Position numbers and translations under genes: made by a program. Under the pieces are notes generated by a model. That model worked only from the letters and a program-made list of their open reading frames with translations. It was not told the origin of the DNA and made no database searches. A stretch of 35,082 nucleotides of DNA from M3007 sp046299435 (GTDB lineage Bacteria > Bacteroidota > Bacteroidia > Chitinophagales > Saprospiraceae), in the NCBI GenBank assembly GCA_046299435.1, contig JBKBIC010000026.1, positions 1 through 35,082 on the forward strand, read 5' to 3'. Shown piece by piece: positions 8,257-16,269 of this stretch (position 1 is its first letter; every line of letters starts with the position of its first letter).

Positions 8257-9255
8257 TTATTCTTTGCCGATGAGCACTTTCACCGTGCGGATTTGCTGGC
8301 CCATCTGTGTCCGCAGGAAGTAGATGCCGTTGGGGAGTTCGGGCAGTTCGAGGGTTTGTTGCCAGCCATTGTCTTCGGGTTGGATGTGGGCGGAAAACAC
8401 GGCTTTGCCCGTCAGGTCGAGCAGTTGAGCCTGCACTTTTTGGCCTTCCGCACCGGTGACGAACAGGTTGGCGAGGTTGCCGCGCACAGGGTTTGGGCTG
8501 ATCTGCGCGCCGAACTCGGTGCTGGCTTCGCGGCTTTCAGCCTCCATTTCGTATTCATAGTAGCCGCCTACGATGGGGCCGCCGAGCGTGGCCGGAGTGG
8601 CGAAGACGTACCAAGCCGTCCAAGCCGTCGTGTTGCCGCCGAAGCACAGCGAGCGCACTTTGAACTTGTAGTTCAAGCCCGGCACGAGACCCGTGACGGT
8701 CAGCGAGTTGGTGGTCACGGTGTCCAAAAGGTTGAACGGGTTGGGGTTGCCGGAGCCGCGCTCCACTTTGATGATGTACGCTTGTGCGCCGCCGACCGCG
8801 CCCCATGTCAGCGTGGCTTCGCCGGGTGTGCCGCTCGTGGCCGCGAGGCCGGCGGGCGTGGTGCAGGGCGCGGCGTTGCTCGAATTGAACTGCTTCCAAG
8901 CTGACCAGTTGCTCTTTTTGCCGTCGGAGCAGTGGGCACGCACTTTGAACTTGTAGTTGAGGCCAGCCGTGAGGCCGGCGATGGTGTAATTGGTGCCCGT
9001 GACGGAGGCCGAGACGGAGAATGGATTGAGGTTGTTTTGGCCGTTTTCGACGACGACGGTGTACGAGACGGCGGTCGGGACGGCATCCCACGAAAGGTCG
9101 GCAGAGGTGCCTGTGGCGTTCGCGGCGAGCAACCCGACGGGGCGGGCACAGACGAGGCAAAACTCTTCGGGGTTGGCGTAAGTGTTTGTTTCTGTGGCAG
9201 TTGCGAGCGTAAGGTGTGCAAAAAGCACAGCGATGGTGAGCATAAAGTTTTTCAT
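8257..9255 (-). CDS. Secreted protein with two fibronectin III domains and T9SS sorting domain
   Basis: ATG 9255 starts a signal peptide (MKNFMLTIAVLFAHLTLATA); in-frame codons farther upstream would displace it. Two similar Fn3 domains follow (roughly residues 40-130 and 132-220). Each has the W-core (ADLSWDAV, ATLTWGAV) and a shared NYKFKVRxxC...W-x-AW ending, so they look like an internal duplication. The last 80 residues (from ISPNPVRGNLANLFV to NGIYFLRTQ...VKVLIGKE) form a type A C-terminal sorting domain of the type IX secretion system. The protein should cross the inner membrane by Sec, then be exported and attached to the surface by T9SS with the tail removed. It has no catalytic domain; adhesion or matrix binding is likely. 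It is a single gene with its own terminator. Confidence 0.9.
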   Translation of the reverse strand: MKNFMLTIAVLFAHLTLATATETNTYANPEEFCLVCARPVGLLAANATGTSADLSWDAVPTAVSYTVVVENGQNNLNPFSVSASVTGTNYTIAGLTAGLNYKFKVRAHCSDGKKSNWSAWKQFNSSNAAPCTTPAGLAATSGTPGEATLTWGAVGGAQAYIIKVERGSGNPNPFNLLDTVTTNSLTVTGLVPGLNYKFKVRSLCFGGNTTAWTAWYVFATPATLGGPIVGGYYEYEMEAESREASTEFGAQISPNPVRGNLANLFVTGAEGQKVQAQLLDLTGKAVFSAHIQPEDNGWQQTLELPELPNGIYFLRTQMGQQIRTVKVLIGKE

Positions 9256-9336
9256 GACTTGGAAAAATGTTTGGTTTGACGAATGTGAAAAGTGTGTTGA
9301 AACCAAAACTGCCGGCTCGTCTTCGATTTCATGTCT

Positions 9337-9344
9337 CAAAGGTG
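9337..9344 (-). promoter_or_regulatory. Candidate -7 element for the Fn3/T9SS gene
   Basis: The minus strand reads CACCTTTG, one mismatch from TAnnTTTG, about 82 bp upstream of ATG 9255. It is bracketed by a 7-bp inverted repeat, CCGGCTC (9312-9318) and GAGCCGG (9344-9350), which could be an operator or a weak hairpin. Confidence 0.3.
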
Positions 9345-9375
9345 AGCCGGGCTTTTCCCCGTCAAAAATTTACCT

Positions 9376-9409
9376 CGCCGAACCGGGCGGGACTTCCCGC
9401 CGAACCGGG
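9376..9409. repeat. 12-bp direct repeat with an internal hairpin
   Basis: CGCCGAACCGGG occurs at 9376-9387 and again at 9398-9409. Between them GGCGGG (9386-9391) and CCCGCC (9396-9401) form a 4-nt-loop hairpin. It lies just past the end of the methyltransferase gene and may act as its terminator, though the minus-strand T-run is about 20 nt away. Confidence 0.5.
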
Positions 9410-9441
9410 TTTTTCCAGTCCTGAAAACATCGGGCAAACAA

Positions 9442-10062
9442 TCAAATGACGCGCCGCTGTGCCACGAAAAACACCTCCGTCCCGGCTCTCGGCGGCACGG
9501 AATTGTGGCAGGTTTCCATGATTTTGAGGTCGAAATACGGCTCGAAAAGTGCCTCGTATTCTGCCCGGCTGCCGCCGAACGGCGGCCCGCCGGGGAAATC
9601 CCGGTCGAACAATACGCCCGCCAATTTGCCGCCGGGCCGCAGGATGGCGTGCATCTTTTTGGCATAATCAGGCCGCAGGGTGGGCGGCAGGGCGCAGAAA
9701 AACGTCTGCTCCAAAATCAAGTCGTACTGCCCTTCGTGCTCGAAAAAGTCGCCGCAGCGGATAGATAGTTTCGGGTTTGGGGCTTCGAGTTTTGCATGGA
9801 AACGCTCGCGCATTTTTTCCACCGCAGCCGGGGCGATGTCGAGCATGGTCACGTCGGAGAAACCGTTTTCGAGCAAGAACTCGGCCTCGTGGCCGCTGCC
9901 GCAACCGGGGATGAGCACGGCCAAATCGCGGCGTTCGGGCGGTATTTGGGCCGCATATTCGGTGAGCGGCGGGGAGGCTTGGCGCAAGTCCCAGCCGGTT
10001 TCGGCGGCGAGCCAGCGGTTTTGCCAGAAGGCTGGGATGTTGTCTGGGTGCAATGTTTGCAT
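9442..10062 (-). CDS. SAM-dependent methyltransferase, TPMT-like
   Basis: ATG 10062 gives 206 residues (MQTLHPDNIPAFWQNRW); an ATG 27 nt upstream at 10089 would overlap the terminator hairpin. The N-terminal FWQNRW...GWDLRQASPPL pattern and motif I LIPGCGSGHEAEFL are typical of the thiopurine/thiol S-methyltransferase family (PF05724). Further motifs are VTMLDIAPAAVEKM (acidic ribose-binding region) and YDLILEQTFFCALPP. It transfers methyl from SAM to small thiol, halide or similar acceptors; the real substrate is unknown. It has no obvious promoter, because a strong terminator ends about 25 bp upstream of its start. Confidence 0.88.
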   Translation of the reverse strand: MQTLHPDNIPAFWQNRWLAAETGWDLRQASPPLTEYAAQIPPERRDLAVLIPGCGSGHEAEFLLENGFSDVTMLDIAPAAVEKMRERFHAKLEAPNPKLSIRCGDFFEHEGQYDLILEQTFFCALPPTLRPDYAKKMHAILRPGGKLAGVLFDRDFPGGPPFGGSRAEYEALFEPYFDLKIMETCHNSVPPRAGTEVFFVAQRRVI

Positions 10063-10087
10063 GAGATGTCTTGAATGGTTTAGAAAC

Positions 10088-10126
10088 AAAAAAGCAGCCA
10101 GCGCGGGTACGCGCTGGCTGCTTTTT
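10088..10126. terminator. Strong bidirectional terminator hairpin
   Basis: GCAGCCAGCGCG (10094-10105) pairs perfectly with CGCGCTGGCTGC (10110-10121) around GGTA, with A6 on the left and T5 on the right. It ends the minus-strand barrel gene at 10142. Confidence 0.9.
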
Positions 10127-10141
10127 CATTCAGGGCACAAT

Positions 10142-10732
10142 TCATTTGTCCCCTTCTGCCAGCTTGAAATTGAGGCCGACGTTCAGGATTGCGATGCCGT
10201 AGCCTACCTCGCCAAAGATGCGGAGTTTGTCGGTGGCTTGGTAGCGTGCGCCTCCGAAGAAGCCATAAGTGCCCCCTGCCCCGCCGTCTGCATCGAATAA
10301 ATCTTCGTCGAGGTTTGGGTCTGTGGAATGGAAACTGGAAACCCCGATACGGTAGCCGAGGATGGCGCCTGCATAGGTGTCCAATTTCTCGTCGTCCACC
10401 AATTGGAAGTGGTAGGCTGCTCGCCCGCAGAGTAGGATGTAAGAATATCGCCACCAATATTCGCCGGCGAGGTAGTCATACTTTCTGGTGCGGGCGGTGG
10501 AAAATGCCGCAAAGGCTCCCACACCGATGTTGTCCGCAACGCCCCGCTCAAACGAAACGGAGACGGGGGGAAGCCCGACCCGGTAGCCGCTGCCATAGAA
10601 CGTGGGCAACAGCCCGATGCCAAGATGTACGTCCGTTTCGCCTTTGGCATAAGCGATTTGTGCAACGGCTGGGGTGGCAAACGCCCCGGCAAGGGCGAGC
10701 ATCCCGGTCAGGAAAAGGTGTCGTGTTTTCAT
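10142..10732 (-). CDS. Outer-membrane beta-barrel-like protein, unrecognised
   Basis: The product has 196 residues with a signal peptide (MKTRHLFLTGMLALAGAFATPAVA). The rest is glycine- and aromatic-rich alternating beta strands (YRVGLPPVSVSFERGV, IGVGAFAAFS, GFFGGARYQ, RIFGEVGYGIAILNVGLNFKL), as in small outer-membrane barrels. The final residues are not the usual aromatic ending, so a barrel is likely but not certain. I do not recognise the family. It is monocistronic: a perfect -7 element lies at 10779-10786 and a strong terminator at 10088-10126. Confidence 0.8.
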   Translation of the reverse strand: MKTRHLFLTGMLALAGAFATPAVAQIAYAKGETDVHLGIGLLPTFYGSGYRVGLPPVSVSFERGVADNIGVGAFAAFSTARTRKYDYLAGEYWWRYSYILLCGRAAYHFQLVDDEKLDTYAGAILGYRIGVSSFHSTDPNLDEDLFDADGGAGGTYGFFGGARYQATDKLRIFGEVGYGIAILNVGLNFKLAEGDK

Positions 10733-10778
10733 CGTGAAAAAATGGTTTGGTGAAGAGATTTTGCTTGTTTGAGACGGC

Positions 10779-10786
10779 CAAAGGTA
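10779..10786 (-). promoter_or_regulatory. -7 promoter element for the barrel gene
   Basis: The minus strand reads TACCTTTG, a perfect TAnnTTTG, about 47 bp upstream of ATG 10732. Confidence 0.45.
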
Positions 10787-10879
10787 GCCAGCCCGCTTTT
10801 TCGTGGAAATAATTTTTCAAGTGAAGCGGGCATTTCGGGCAGTGAACGAGCCTTGAAATCAAACGAAGCGGCGGGGCAC

Positions 10880-10924
10880 AAAAAAAGCCGGAGCACAGCA
10901 CGCGCCGCGCTCCGGCATTTTTTT
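10880..10924. terminator. Terminator of the Omp28-like gene
   Basis: GCCGGAGC (10887-10894) pairs with GCTCCGGC (10909-10916), with A7 on the left and a T7 run on the right after one A. It closes the minus-strand gene ending at 10940. Confidence 0.85.
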
Positions 10925-10939
10925 GCGGGGGGAGGCAGG

Positions 10940-11938
10940 TCAGTTTTTGACCAATTTCTTCGCGTACACGCCGCGCTCGCCCGTGACTTTAAGGAGGTAA
11001 ATGCCCGCCGGGAGCGCGGACAAATCGAGTTCCGTTTGGTTGCTCGAAAGCCCGGTACGCTGCTGGATGGGGCGGCCATCAGCGGCGAAAATTTCCACCG
11101 ATTGCAGCGGTTCGCCTTCCAATTGCAACGCAACGCGGTCGGCGGCGGGGTTGGGCGAGAGCAGAAGTTTCTGGTTGTCAACGACTTCCGGCGCGGCGGA
11201 CGAGAGGGGCGGGTCGAACGGGGTGCCGCTGTTGAGCACTTCTTTGGTGTCCATGTTTTGCACAAAGGCCAACACATAGATTTCGCTGGGCTTCCACGCG
11301 GCGTTCATCGTGAAGGTGTATGTGCCGGTGGCTTTTTGGCCGACAGCGGCTGGCGTGAACACGGCTCCTTGCGCCGTCGGCAATATCTGGCGCAGCACGT
11401 CGTGGTGGACGGTCTCGCCGTTGGGCGAGGCGAAGTCGAGCCGTTTTTCGGTGACGACCGCGAACAGCCGGTAATTCCCCGCCGGGATGCTGCCCAACGA
11501 CGTGGCCTCAACCGTGACCGTGCCCGTGTTGCCGACGATGTTTTGGCTCACTTTCAGGTGCAAAGGGCTGGTTTTGTTCAGGTTGGATTGAATCGTGGTG
11601 GCCGAGATGAGCGGGCTGCCCGGTGCTTGTTCCACGCCGTTGATGGCCAGCACGGGCGTGCCGGCGATGCCGTACACGTTGGCGCGGGCCTCGTTGTCGG
11701 TCTTGTTGTGCTGGTACAGCGCACAATTGACATAAGGCACGGGCGGGTGGATGCTCAGGTGATGGATGTCGTTCGGGTACTGGTTGATGGTGTTGTAAAA
11801 CGCCGGGTTGCGGCTGGCGCAGATGGAGCAGCGCGAATTGGTGAAATGCTCGATGAGGATGTACTTCTTGGCGAGCGTTTGGGCCGAAAGGCCACCCGCA
11901 AGTGCGGCGAACAGGAATGTGATGATGTGTTTTTGCAT
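10940..11938 (-). CDS. Omp28-like thioredoxin-fold protein with T9SS sorting domain
   Basis: ATG 11938 begins the signal peptide (MQKHIITFLFAALAGGLSAQ); longer in-frame starts lack one. The first domain (about residues 22-130) is thioredoxin-like: ILIEHFTNSRCSIC with C37 and C40 as a CxxC pair, and GIAGTPVLAINGV carrying a cis-proline-type loop. This is the layout of Omp28-related outer-membrane lipoproteins of Bacteroidota. A beta-sandwich follows. The last 75 residues (LLLSPNPAADRVALQL to AGIYLLKVTGERGVYAKKLVKN) are a type A T9SS sorting domain. It is probably a surface protein with a redox-active or structural disulfide; its role is not established. A perfect -7 element sits at 11959-11966. 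Confidence 0.88.
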   Translation of the reverse strand: MQKHIITFLFAALAGGLSAQTLAKKYILIEHFTNSRCSICASRNPAFYNTINQYPNDIHHLSIHPPVPYVNCALYQHNKTDNEARANVYGIAGTPVLAINGVEQAPGSPLISATTIQSNLNKTSPLHLKVSQNIVGNTGTVTVEATSLGSIPAGNYRLFAVVTEKRLDFASPNGETVHHDVLRQILPTAQGAVFTPAAVGQKATGTYTFTMNAAWKPSEIYVLAFVQNMDTKEVLNSGTPFDPPLSSAAPEVVDNQKLLLSPNPAADRVALQLEGEPLQSVEIFAADGRPIQQRTGLSSNQTELDLSALPAGIYLLKVTGERGVYAKKLVKN

Positions 11939-11958
11939 GACAGAAAGAAATTTTGGCT

Positions 11959-11966
11959 CAAAACTA
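11959..11966 (-). promoter_or_regulatory. -7 promoter element for the Omp28-like gene
   Basis: The minus strand reads TAGTTTTG, a perfect TAnnTTTG, about 21 bp before ATG 11938. This also supports that start over longer ones. Confidence 0.45.
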
Positions 11967-12069
11967 CGGCCGTGCGGCCCGCCCGCCTGCCAGCGATTGG
12001 CACAATGGCGGTCAAATGTCGCGGCGCGAACCTTCTGCCAAAACTGCGGACGGGCGTTTTGGTTCGCGC

Positions 12070-12825
12070 TCAATCCGTCCGCCCCGCCACGTCCACGCGG
12101 TGCAGGAACGTGAGCCGCCAGATGTGGCGGTCGAAAAAGTTGTCGCTGTTGCGCTGCTGCTGGAACATCCGCAGGTAACCGGCTTCGAGGTTCAGTTCGT
12201 GCGCGAGCGGGATTTGCAGCCCGGCAAACACGCGGTTTTGGTCAAAAAAACTGCTGCCCACGCTTTTTCCGGCGTTGACCATGAGTTCGTCGAACAGCCT
12301 GATTTTCAATGGGTCGAGCCGTTTTTTCCCGCGCCAGACATCGAAATCCAAGCCCAACCGATATCGGAACCGCCAGTTGAAATTGTACCCCAGCGCAAGT
12401 GCGCCGTTGGCTGTTTTTCGGAAAAAACGGGCCTCGGCCATGTACCGATGGTGCGCCAGCCAGCGGGCACCGAACGGCTGGCGTTGGTTCAGCTCGGCCA
12501 TCGGGCGCAGTTCGGGCACGGGCAGGGCAGCGGCCTCCGGCGTGTTGCGGAGGTTGACGAAGCGGGCAAAGCCCGGTGCCACGTCCCAGCCACGGCCGAG
12601 GCTCCGGTACGCCCGAAAACGCACCGCCCACAGGTGTTGCGCCACCGGCGAAAGGAAAAAACGGATTTGCGCCTCCGACGAGAGCGTCCACTTTGGCGCG
12701 AGCCGGAGGCTGTTGATGTAGCCCGTCCAGCTGACGGGCTGCTGCACCACCGTCCTGCCGTTCTGTGCCCTGCCAATCATTGCGACAAATGCGAGGCTTG
12801 CCAACAAAACCACTTCTTTTTTCAT
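12070..12825 (-). CDS. DUF2490 outer-membrane protein
   Basis: The product has 251 residues with a signal peptide (MKKEVVLLASLAFVAMIGRAQ). The body is alternating beta strands rich in Arg and aromatic residues. The ending FFDQNRVFAGLQIPLAHELNLEAGYLRMFQQ...HIWRLTFLHR is the hallmark I know from DUF2490 (PF10677), a family of predicted outer-membrane barrels. The molecular role is unknown. It precedes the Omp28-like gene on the same strand with a 131-bp gap that holds that gene's own promoter, so the two need not be co-transcribed. Confidence 0.85.
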   Translation of the reverse strand: MKKEVVLLASLAFVAMIGRAQNGRTVVQQPVSWTGYINSLRLAPKWTLSSEAQIRFFLSPVAQHLWAVRFRAYRSLGRGWDVAPGFARFVNLRNTPEAAALPVPELRPMAELNQRQPFGARWLAHHRYMAEARFFRKTANGALALGYNFNWRFRYRLGLDFDVWRGKKRLDPLKIRLFDELMVNAGKSVGSSFFDQNRVFAGLQIPLAHELNLEAGYLRMFQQQRNSDNFFDRHIWRLTFLHRVDVAGRTD

Positions 12826-13266
12826 GCGGCGAAGGTCAGGAGTTTTGAAAAATGTGCGCTGTCAAAATCAAAATTTGGCGACACGGCGGCTCAGAACATT
12901 ATTCTAAGCCGAAATTCCGGGCACTGATTGCTTAACAAGGCTGAAAAATCCCTCCAAAAACCACTTTCTACCATTTTTGGGTTATTTTTTTCGTGGAAAT
13001 TAAGTTGACCTTTGCGCCCAGTTGGAAGGGTTCGGATTTTAAAACTGCGAAAAACAGCGGTTTTGTAAGTAAAATCAAACCCGCGTTTTTGTTTTTTGAT
13101 TCTGCGATTTTTGGTTTTTAAAATTTTTTAAAGAAGTAAAAATTTAAATGTGCAGAATTTTTAAAAAACAATTTCGCCGAATCCGCAAGCATAAATTTCC
13201 CCGACCCGTCGCCCCGTCCCGCGCACACATCTCACACAAATTTTTCACATAAAACTGGTCAAACCA
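12826..13266. other. Divergent intergenic region upstream of glnN
   Basis: These 441 bp hold no convincing gene. The stretch 12950-13200 is much more AT-rich than its surroundings. Candidate glnN promoter parts are TTTG (12976-12979) followed 21 nt later by TAAGTTGA (13001-13008), and TAAATTTC (13192-13199). A short inverted repeat pairs AAAACTGC (13041-13048) with GCGGTTTT (13057-13064) through one G-T pair. If the first promoter is used, glnN has a leader of about 250 nt. No recognised riboswitch was seen. Confidence 0.5.
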
Positions 13267-15456
13267 ATGTCAGTTACCCGTTTCAATGCCCTTCAAACCA
13301 TCGAGAACCGCCTCGACCCAATTCCGTCGTTCGCGGATGCGGCGCACGAGACCATCGCCTCGTATTTCGGCGAAAACGTCTTCGGCGAGGATGCCATGAA
13401 AAAGTACCTCTCCGAAAATGCCTACCTGAGCCTGAAAGCGGCCATCCAGAGCGGCCAAAAACTCAACCGCGACATCGCCGACACGGTGGCCGAAGGCATG
13501 AAAAAATGGGCGCAGGACAAAGGTTGCACCCACTTTGCCCACTGGTTCCAGCCGCTGACGGGCAAAACCGCCGAAAAACACGACTCGTTTTTCACGATGA
13601 CCCACGACGGGCGCGTCATTGAGGAGTTCACGGGCGGCGCGTTGGTGCAGCAGGAGCCGGACGGCTCGTCGTTCCCCAGCGGCGGCCTCCGCAGCACGTT
13701 CGAGGCGCGTGGCTACACGGTTTGGGACCCCAGCAGCCCGGCGTTTTTGATGGAAGTCGGCGACGGCAAAACGCTTTGCATCCCGACCATTTTTGTCACC
13801 TATTCCGGTGAGGCTCAGGACTTTAAGCTGCCGCTGCTGCGCTCGCAGTCGTTCTTGGACAAAGCCGCTGTGCCGGTTTGCCAACTCTTCGACGAGAACG
13901 TGAACAAGGTCACGGCCACGCTCGGCTGGGAGCAGGAATATTTCGTGGTGGACGACGCGCTGTTCTGCGCTCGCCCGGATTTGGTGCAGACGGGCCGCAC
14001 CCTCTTGGGTCGCCCCGCTGCCAAACACCAACAATTGGAAGACCACTATTTCGGCTCCATCCCGGAGCGTGTGTATGCGTTCATGCGCGATTTGGAAACG
14101 GAGAGCCACCGATTGGGCATCCCCGTCCGCACGCGCCACAATGAGGTGGCCCCGGCGCAGTACGAGGTGGCCCCGATTTTCGAGGAAATCAACGTCGCCG
14201 TTGACCACAACCAGTTGCTCATGGACTTGATGGAGCGCGTCAGCCGCCGCCACAAACTCCGCGTGCTGCTCCACGAAAAACCCTTCGCGGGCATCAACGG
14301 CTCCGGCAAGCACAACAACTGGAGCATGGGCACCAACACGGGCGTGAACCTGCTTTCGCCCGGCAAAAACCCCGGCACCAACCTGCGCTTCCTGACCTTT
14401 TTCGTCAACACCATCACGGCGGTTTACAAATACGCCGACGTGCTCCGCGCCAGCATCGCACACGCCGGCAACGACCACCGCTTGGGCGCGAACGAGGCTC
14501 CGCCGGCCATCATCTCGGTGTTCATCGGCGACGCGATGAGCCGCCTTTTGAACCAAATCGCCAACGGCAAAAACGCCGACGGCCAAGAAGTGAAGCGGGC
14601 ATTGGATCTGATTTCCAAGCTGCCGAACCTCGAAATGGACAACACCGACCGAAACCGCACCTCGCCGTTCGCGTTCACGGGCAACAAATTTGAAATCCGC
14701 GCCGTCGGCTCCTCGCAAAACTGCGCCGGCCCGATGACCGTGATGAACGCCATGATGGGCCTACAACTCATGGAATTCAAGGCCGACGTGGACAAGCTCA
14801 TCGCCAAAGGCACGGAAAAAGAGGCGGCCATCCTCTCGGTGCTGAAAAGCTGCATCCGCAAATCGAAGCCAATCCTGTTCGAGGGCAACAACTACTCCGA
14901 CGAGTGGAAAGCCGAGGCTGCCCAGCGCGGCCTCTCGAACCACGCCAACACGCCCGAAGCCCTCGACGTGCTCGGCACCAAACTGGCGCAGGATTTCTAC
15001 GGCAAATCCGGCGTGATGGGCAAGGCCGAGTTGGAGGCGTTTTTCGCGGTGCAGCTGCACGGCTACGTGACCAAACTCGACATTGAGGCCAAAGCCCTGC
15101 TCGAACTCGTGAACACCTACGTCATGCCCGCCGTGCTCCGCTATCAAACGGAGTTGGCCGACAACATCGCCTCCTTGCAGAACATCGGCATGGACGACGC
15201 GGCAGCGTACTCGAAGGAAATCCTCGCCCGCCTCGTGGCCGACGTGCGAGCCGTCCGCACCGGAGTCGCCGCGCTCGAAGCCGCCTTCGAGAAAGCCCAC
15301 CACACCAGCGACATCCGCGAGGAGGCAGGCATTTTCTGCCACGAAGCCAAGCCGCAAATGGAGGCCATCCGCGCCGCCGTGGACGACCTCGAATCCATCG
15401 TGGACGACCAATACTGGCCGCTCGTGAAATACCGCGAACTGCTCTTTGTCCGCTGA
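13267..15456 (+). CDS. glnN: Glutamine synthetase type III
   Basis: The product has 729 residues, the usual length of type III glutamine synthetases and far longer than type I. It begins with the type III N-terminal domain (FGENVFGEDAMKKYL, HFAHWFQPLTG, EKHDSFF). The catalytic core includes LGWEQEYFVVD, RHNEVAPAQYEVAPIFEE and the signature INGSGKHNNWSMGTN. Later segments are HRLGANEAPPAIISVFIGD and NRTSPFAFTGNKFEIRAVGSS. The C-terminal helices (VRTGVAALEAAFEKAHH and EAKPQMEAIRAAVDDLE) are also typical. The enzyme condenses glutamate and ammonia with ATP in the cytoplasm and is the main GS of many Bacteroidota. It stands alone with a long AT-rich upstream region, where nitrogen control could act, and a terminator at 15483-15517. 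Confidence 0.97.
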   Translation: MSVTRFNALQTIENRLDPIPSFADAAHETIASYFGENVFGEDAMKKYLSENAYLSLKAAIQSGQKLNRDIADTVAEGMKKWAQDKGCTHFAHWFQPLTGKTAEKHDSFFTMTHDGRVIEEFTGGALVQQEPDGSSFPSGGLRSTFEARGYTVWDPSSPAFLMEVGDGKTLCIPTIFVTYSGEAQDFKLPLLRSQSFLDKAAVPVCQLFDENVNKVTATLGWEQEYFVVDDALFCARPDLVQTGRTLLGRPAAKHQQLEDHYFGSIPERVYAFMRDLETESHRLGIPVRTRHNEVAPAQYEVAPIFEEINVAVDHNQLLMDLMERVSRRHKLRVLLHEKPFAGINGSGKHNNWSMGTNTGVNLLSPGKNPGTNLRFLTFFVNTITAVYKYADVLRASIAHAGNDHRLGANEAPPAIISVFIGDAMSRLLNQIANGKNADGQEVKRALDLISKLPNLEMDNTDRNRTSPFAFTGNKFEIRAVGSSQNCAGPMTVMNAMMGLQLMEFKADVDKLIAKGTEKEAAILSVLKSCIRKSKPILFEGNNYSDEWKAEAAQRGLSNHANTPEALDVLGTKLAQDFYGKSGVMGKAELEAFFAVQLHGYVTKLDIEAKALLELVNTYVMPAVLRYQTELADNIASLQNIGMDDAAAYSKEILARLVADVRAVRTGVAALEAAFEKAHHTSDIREEAGIFCHEAKPQMEAIRAAVDDLESIVDDQYWPLVKYRELLFVR

Positions 15457-15482
15457 TTTTCAGCGTGTTATCTGGAAAAACG

Positions 15483-15517
15483 AAAGCGTCGGCGGGCCCC
15501 CCCCGCGGCGCTTTTTT
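15483..15517 (+). terminator. Terminator of glnN
   Basis: AAAGCG (15483-15488) pairs with CGCTTT (15509-15514) and GCGGG with CCCGC inside, with a small internal loop and a C8 stretch at the tip, followed by T6. It may also slow transcription from the convergent higBA unit. Confidence 0.75.
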
Positions 15518-15546
15518 GTGGATACGGGGAACAACTTTCGCTGCGG

Positions 15547-15960
15547 TCAAGCAGCCACACGTTTGCTGAAAATCAGCAAGTCGGTTGGGATGTGCAGCTG
15601 GCGACTCAAAATACGAACCTGCGCCATCGAAAGGTCGCGTTTGCCACTAAAAATCTCGGTCACACGGTTCGAGCCGAGCATCTTGGCGAGGTCTTTTTTT
15701 GTCAGGTTCAGTTGCTCCAAAGCCTGTTCGATGACTTGCACGAGCGTCAATTCGATTTGGTTGAACTTGAAGTTTTTGGCCTCGTATGCGTCTATCAGGG
15801 TTGCCAATGCGTCCAGATAGGCGAGTCGCTGCGATGCCTCGTCGGGGCTTTCCAACTCGCCCATGTCCATCAGTGTTTCGACAAGGTCGCAAGCACTTTG
15901 GTAGGATGCCTCGTCGGTCAGCGGGGCTATTTGGATGTGGTGGAGCGCGGGATTTGGCAT
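15547..15960 (-). CDS. higA: HigA-type antitoxin, helix-turn-helix
   Basis: ATG 15960 gives 137 residues (MPNPALHHIQIAPLTDEASY); a TTG at 15966 that overlaps the toxin stop is possible. The N-terminal half (IAPLTDEASYQSACDLVETLMD...YLDALATLIDAYE) is the helical toxin-binding part of HigA proteins. The C-terminal HTH lies around LTKKDLAKMLGSNRVTEIFSGKRDLSMAQVRILSRQLHIP. It should neutralise the HigB mRNA interferase coded just upstream and repress the operon. The toxin-first order and 2-bp gap are standard for higBA. A palindrome in the promoter (16282-16298) is the likely binding site. Confidence 0.93.
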   Translation of the reverse strand: MPNPALHHIQIAPLTDEASYQSACDLVETLMDMGELESPDEASQRLAYLDALATLIDAYEAKNFKFNQIELTLVQVIEQALEQLNLTKKDLAKMLGSNRVTEIFSGKRDLSMAQVRILSRQLHIPTDLLIFSKRVAA

Positions 15961-15962
15961 GT

Positions 15963-16265
15963 TCAAATATTTTTTATGTCCTCGATAGCGTCGTATTCTT
16001 TGTGCGTACCGATGAACCGGACGAAGGCCAGCTGTGCCTTCGAGTGAAACTCAAATTTCACGACCAGCCGGTACTTGTTCTGGGCGATGTTGAAAACGAT
16101 GCGGTTGTTGCCGACAAAATCGGCGGTGTTGAAAACAGCAATGACCTCTTGTGGCGAGGCGAAAGTGCTTTGTTTGACGACATCGTGCCAAAATTTCAGC
16201 GAAATCGCCGCGTCCGGATAGGATTCGCAAAACGCTTCCAGCTTCTTTTGGGTGATGATTCGCAT
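15963..16265 (-). CDS. higB: HigB-type mRNA interferase toxin
   Basis: The product has 100 residues and matches the HigB toxin family (PF09907) throughout: MRIITQKKLEAF, LKFWHDVVKQSTFASPQEVIAVF, the core VGNNRIVFNIAQNKYRLVVKF, and FVRFIGTHKEYDAI. These proteins are RelE-fold ribosome-dependent mRNA endonucleases; conserved basic and aromatic residues of the core are present, so it looks intact. Its stop lies 2 bp before the antitoxin ATG. The -7 element TAACTTTG (16270-16277) is only 4 bp upstream of the ATG, so the transcript probably has little or no leader. Confidence 0.93.
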   Translation of the reverse strand: MRIITQKKLEAFCESYPDAAISLKFWHDVVKQSTFASPQEVIAVFNTADFVGNNRIVFNIAQNKYRLVVKFEFHSKAQLAFVRFIGTHKEYDAIEDIKNI

Positions 16266-16269
16266 CTGG

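Noticed and set aside
13270..14718. Long open frame on the minus strand opposite glnN (482 codons)
   Set aside because: The forward frame is an unmistakable glutamine synthetase; the opposite frame has biased His/Arg/Val composition and no recognisable domain, as expected for a shadow in GC-rich DNA.
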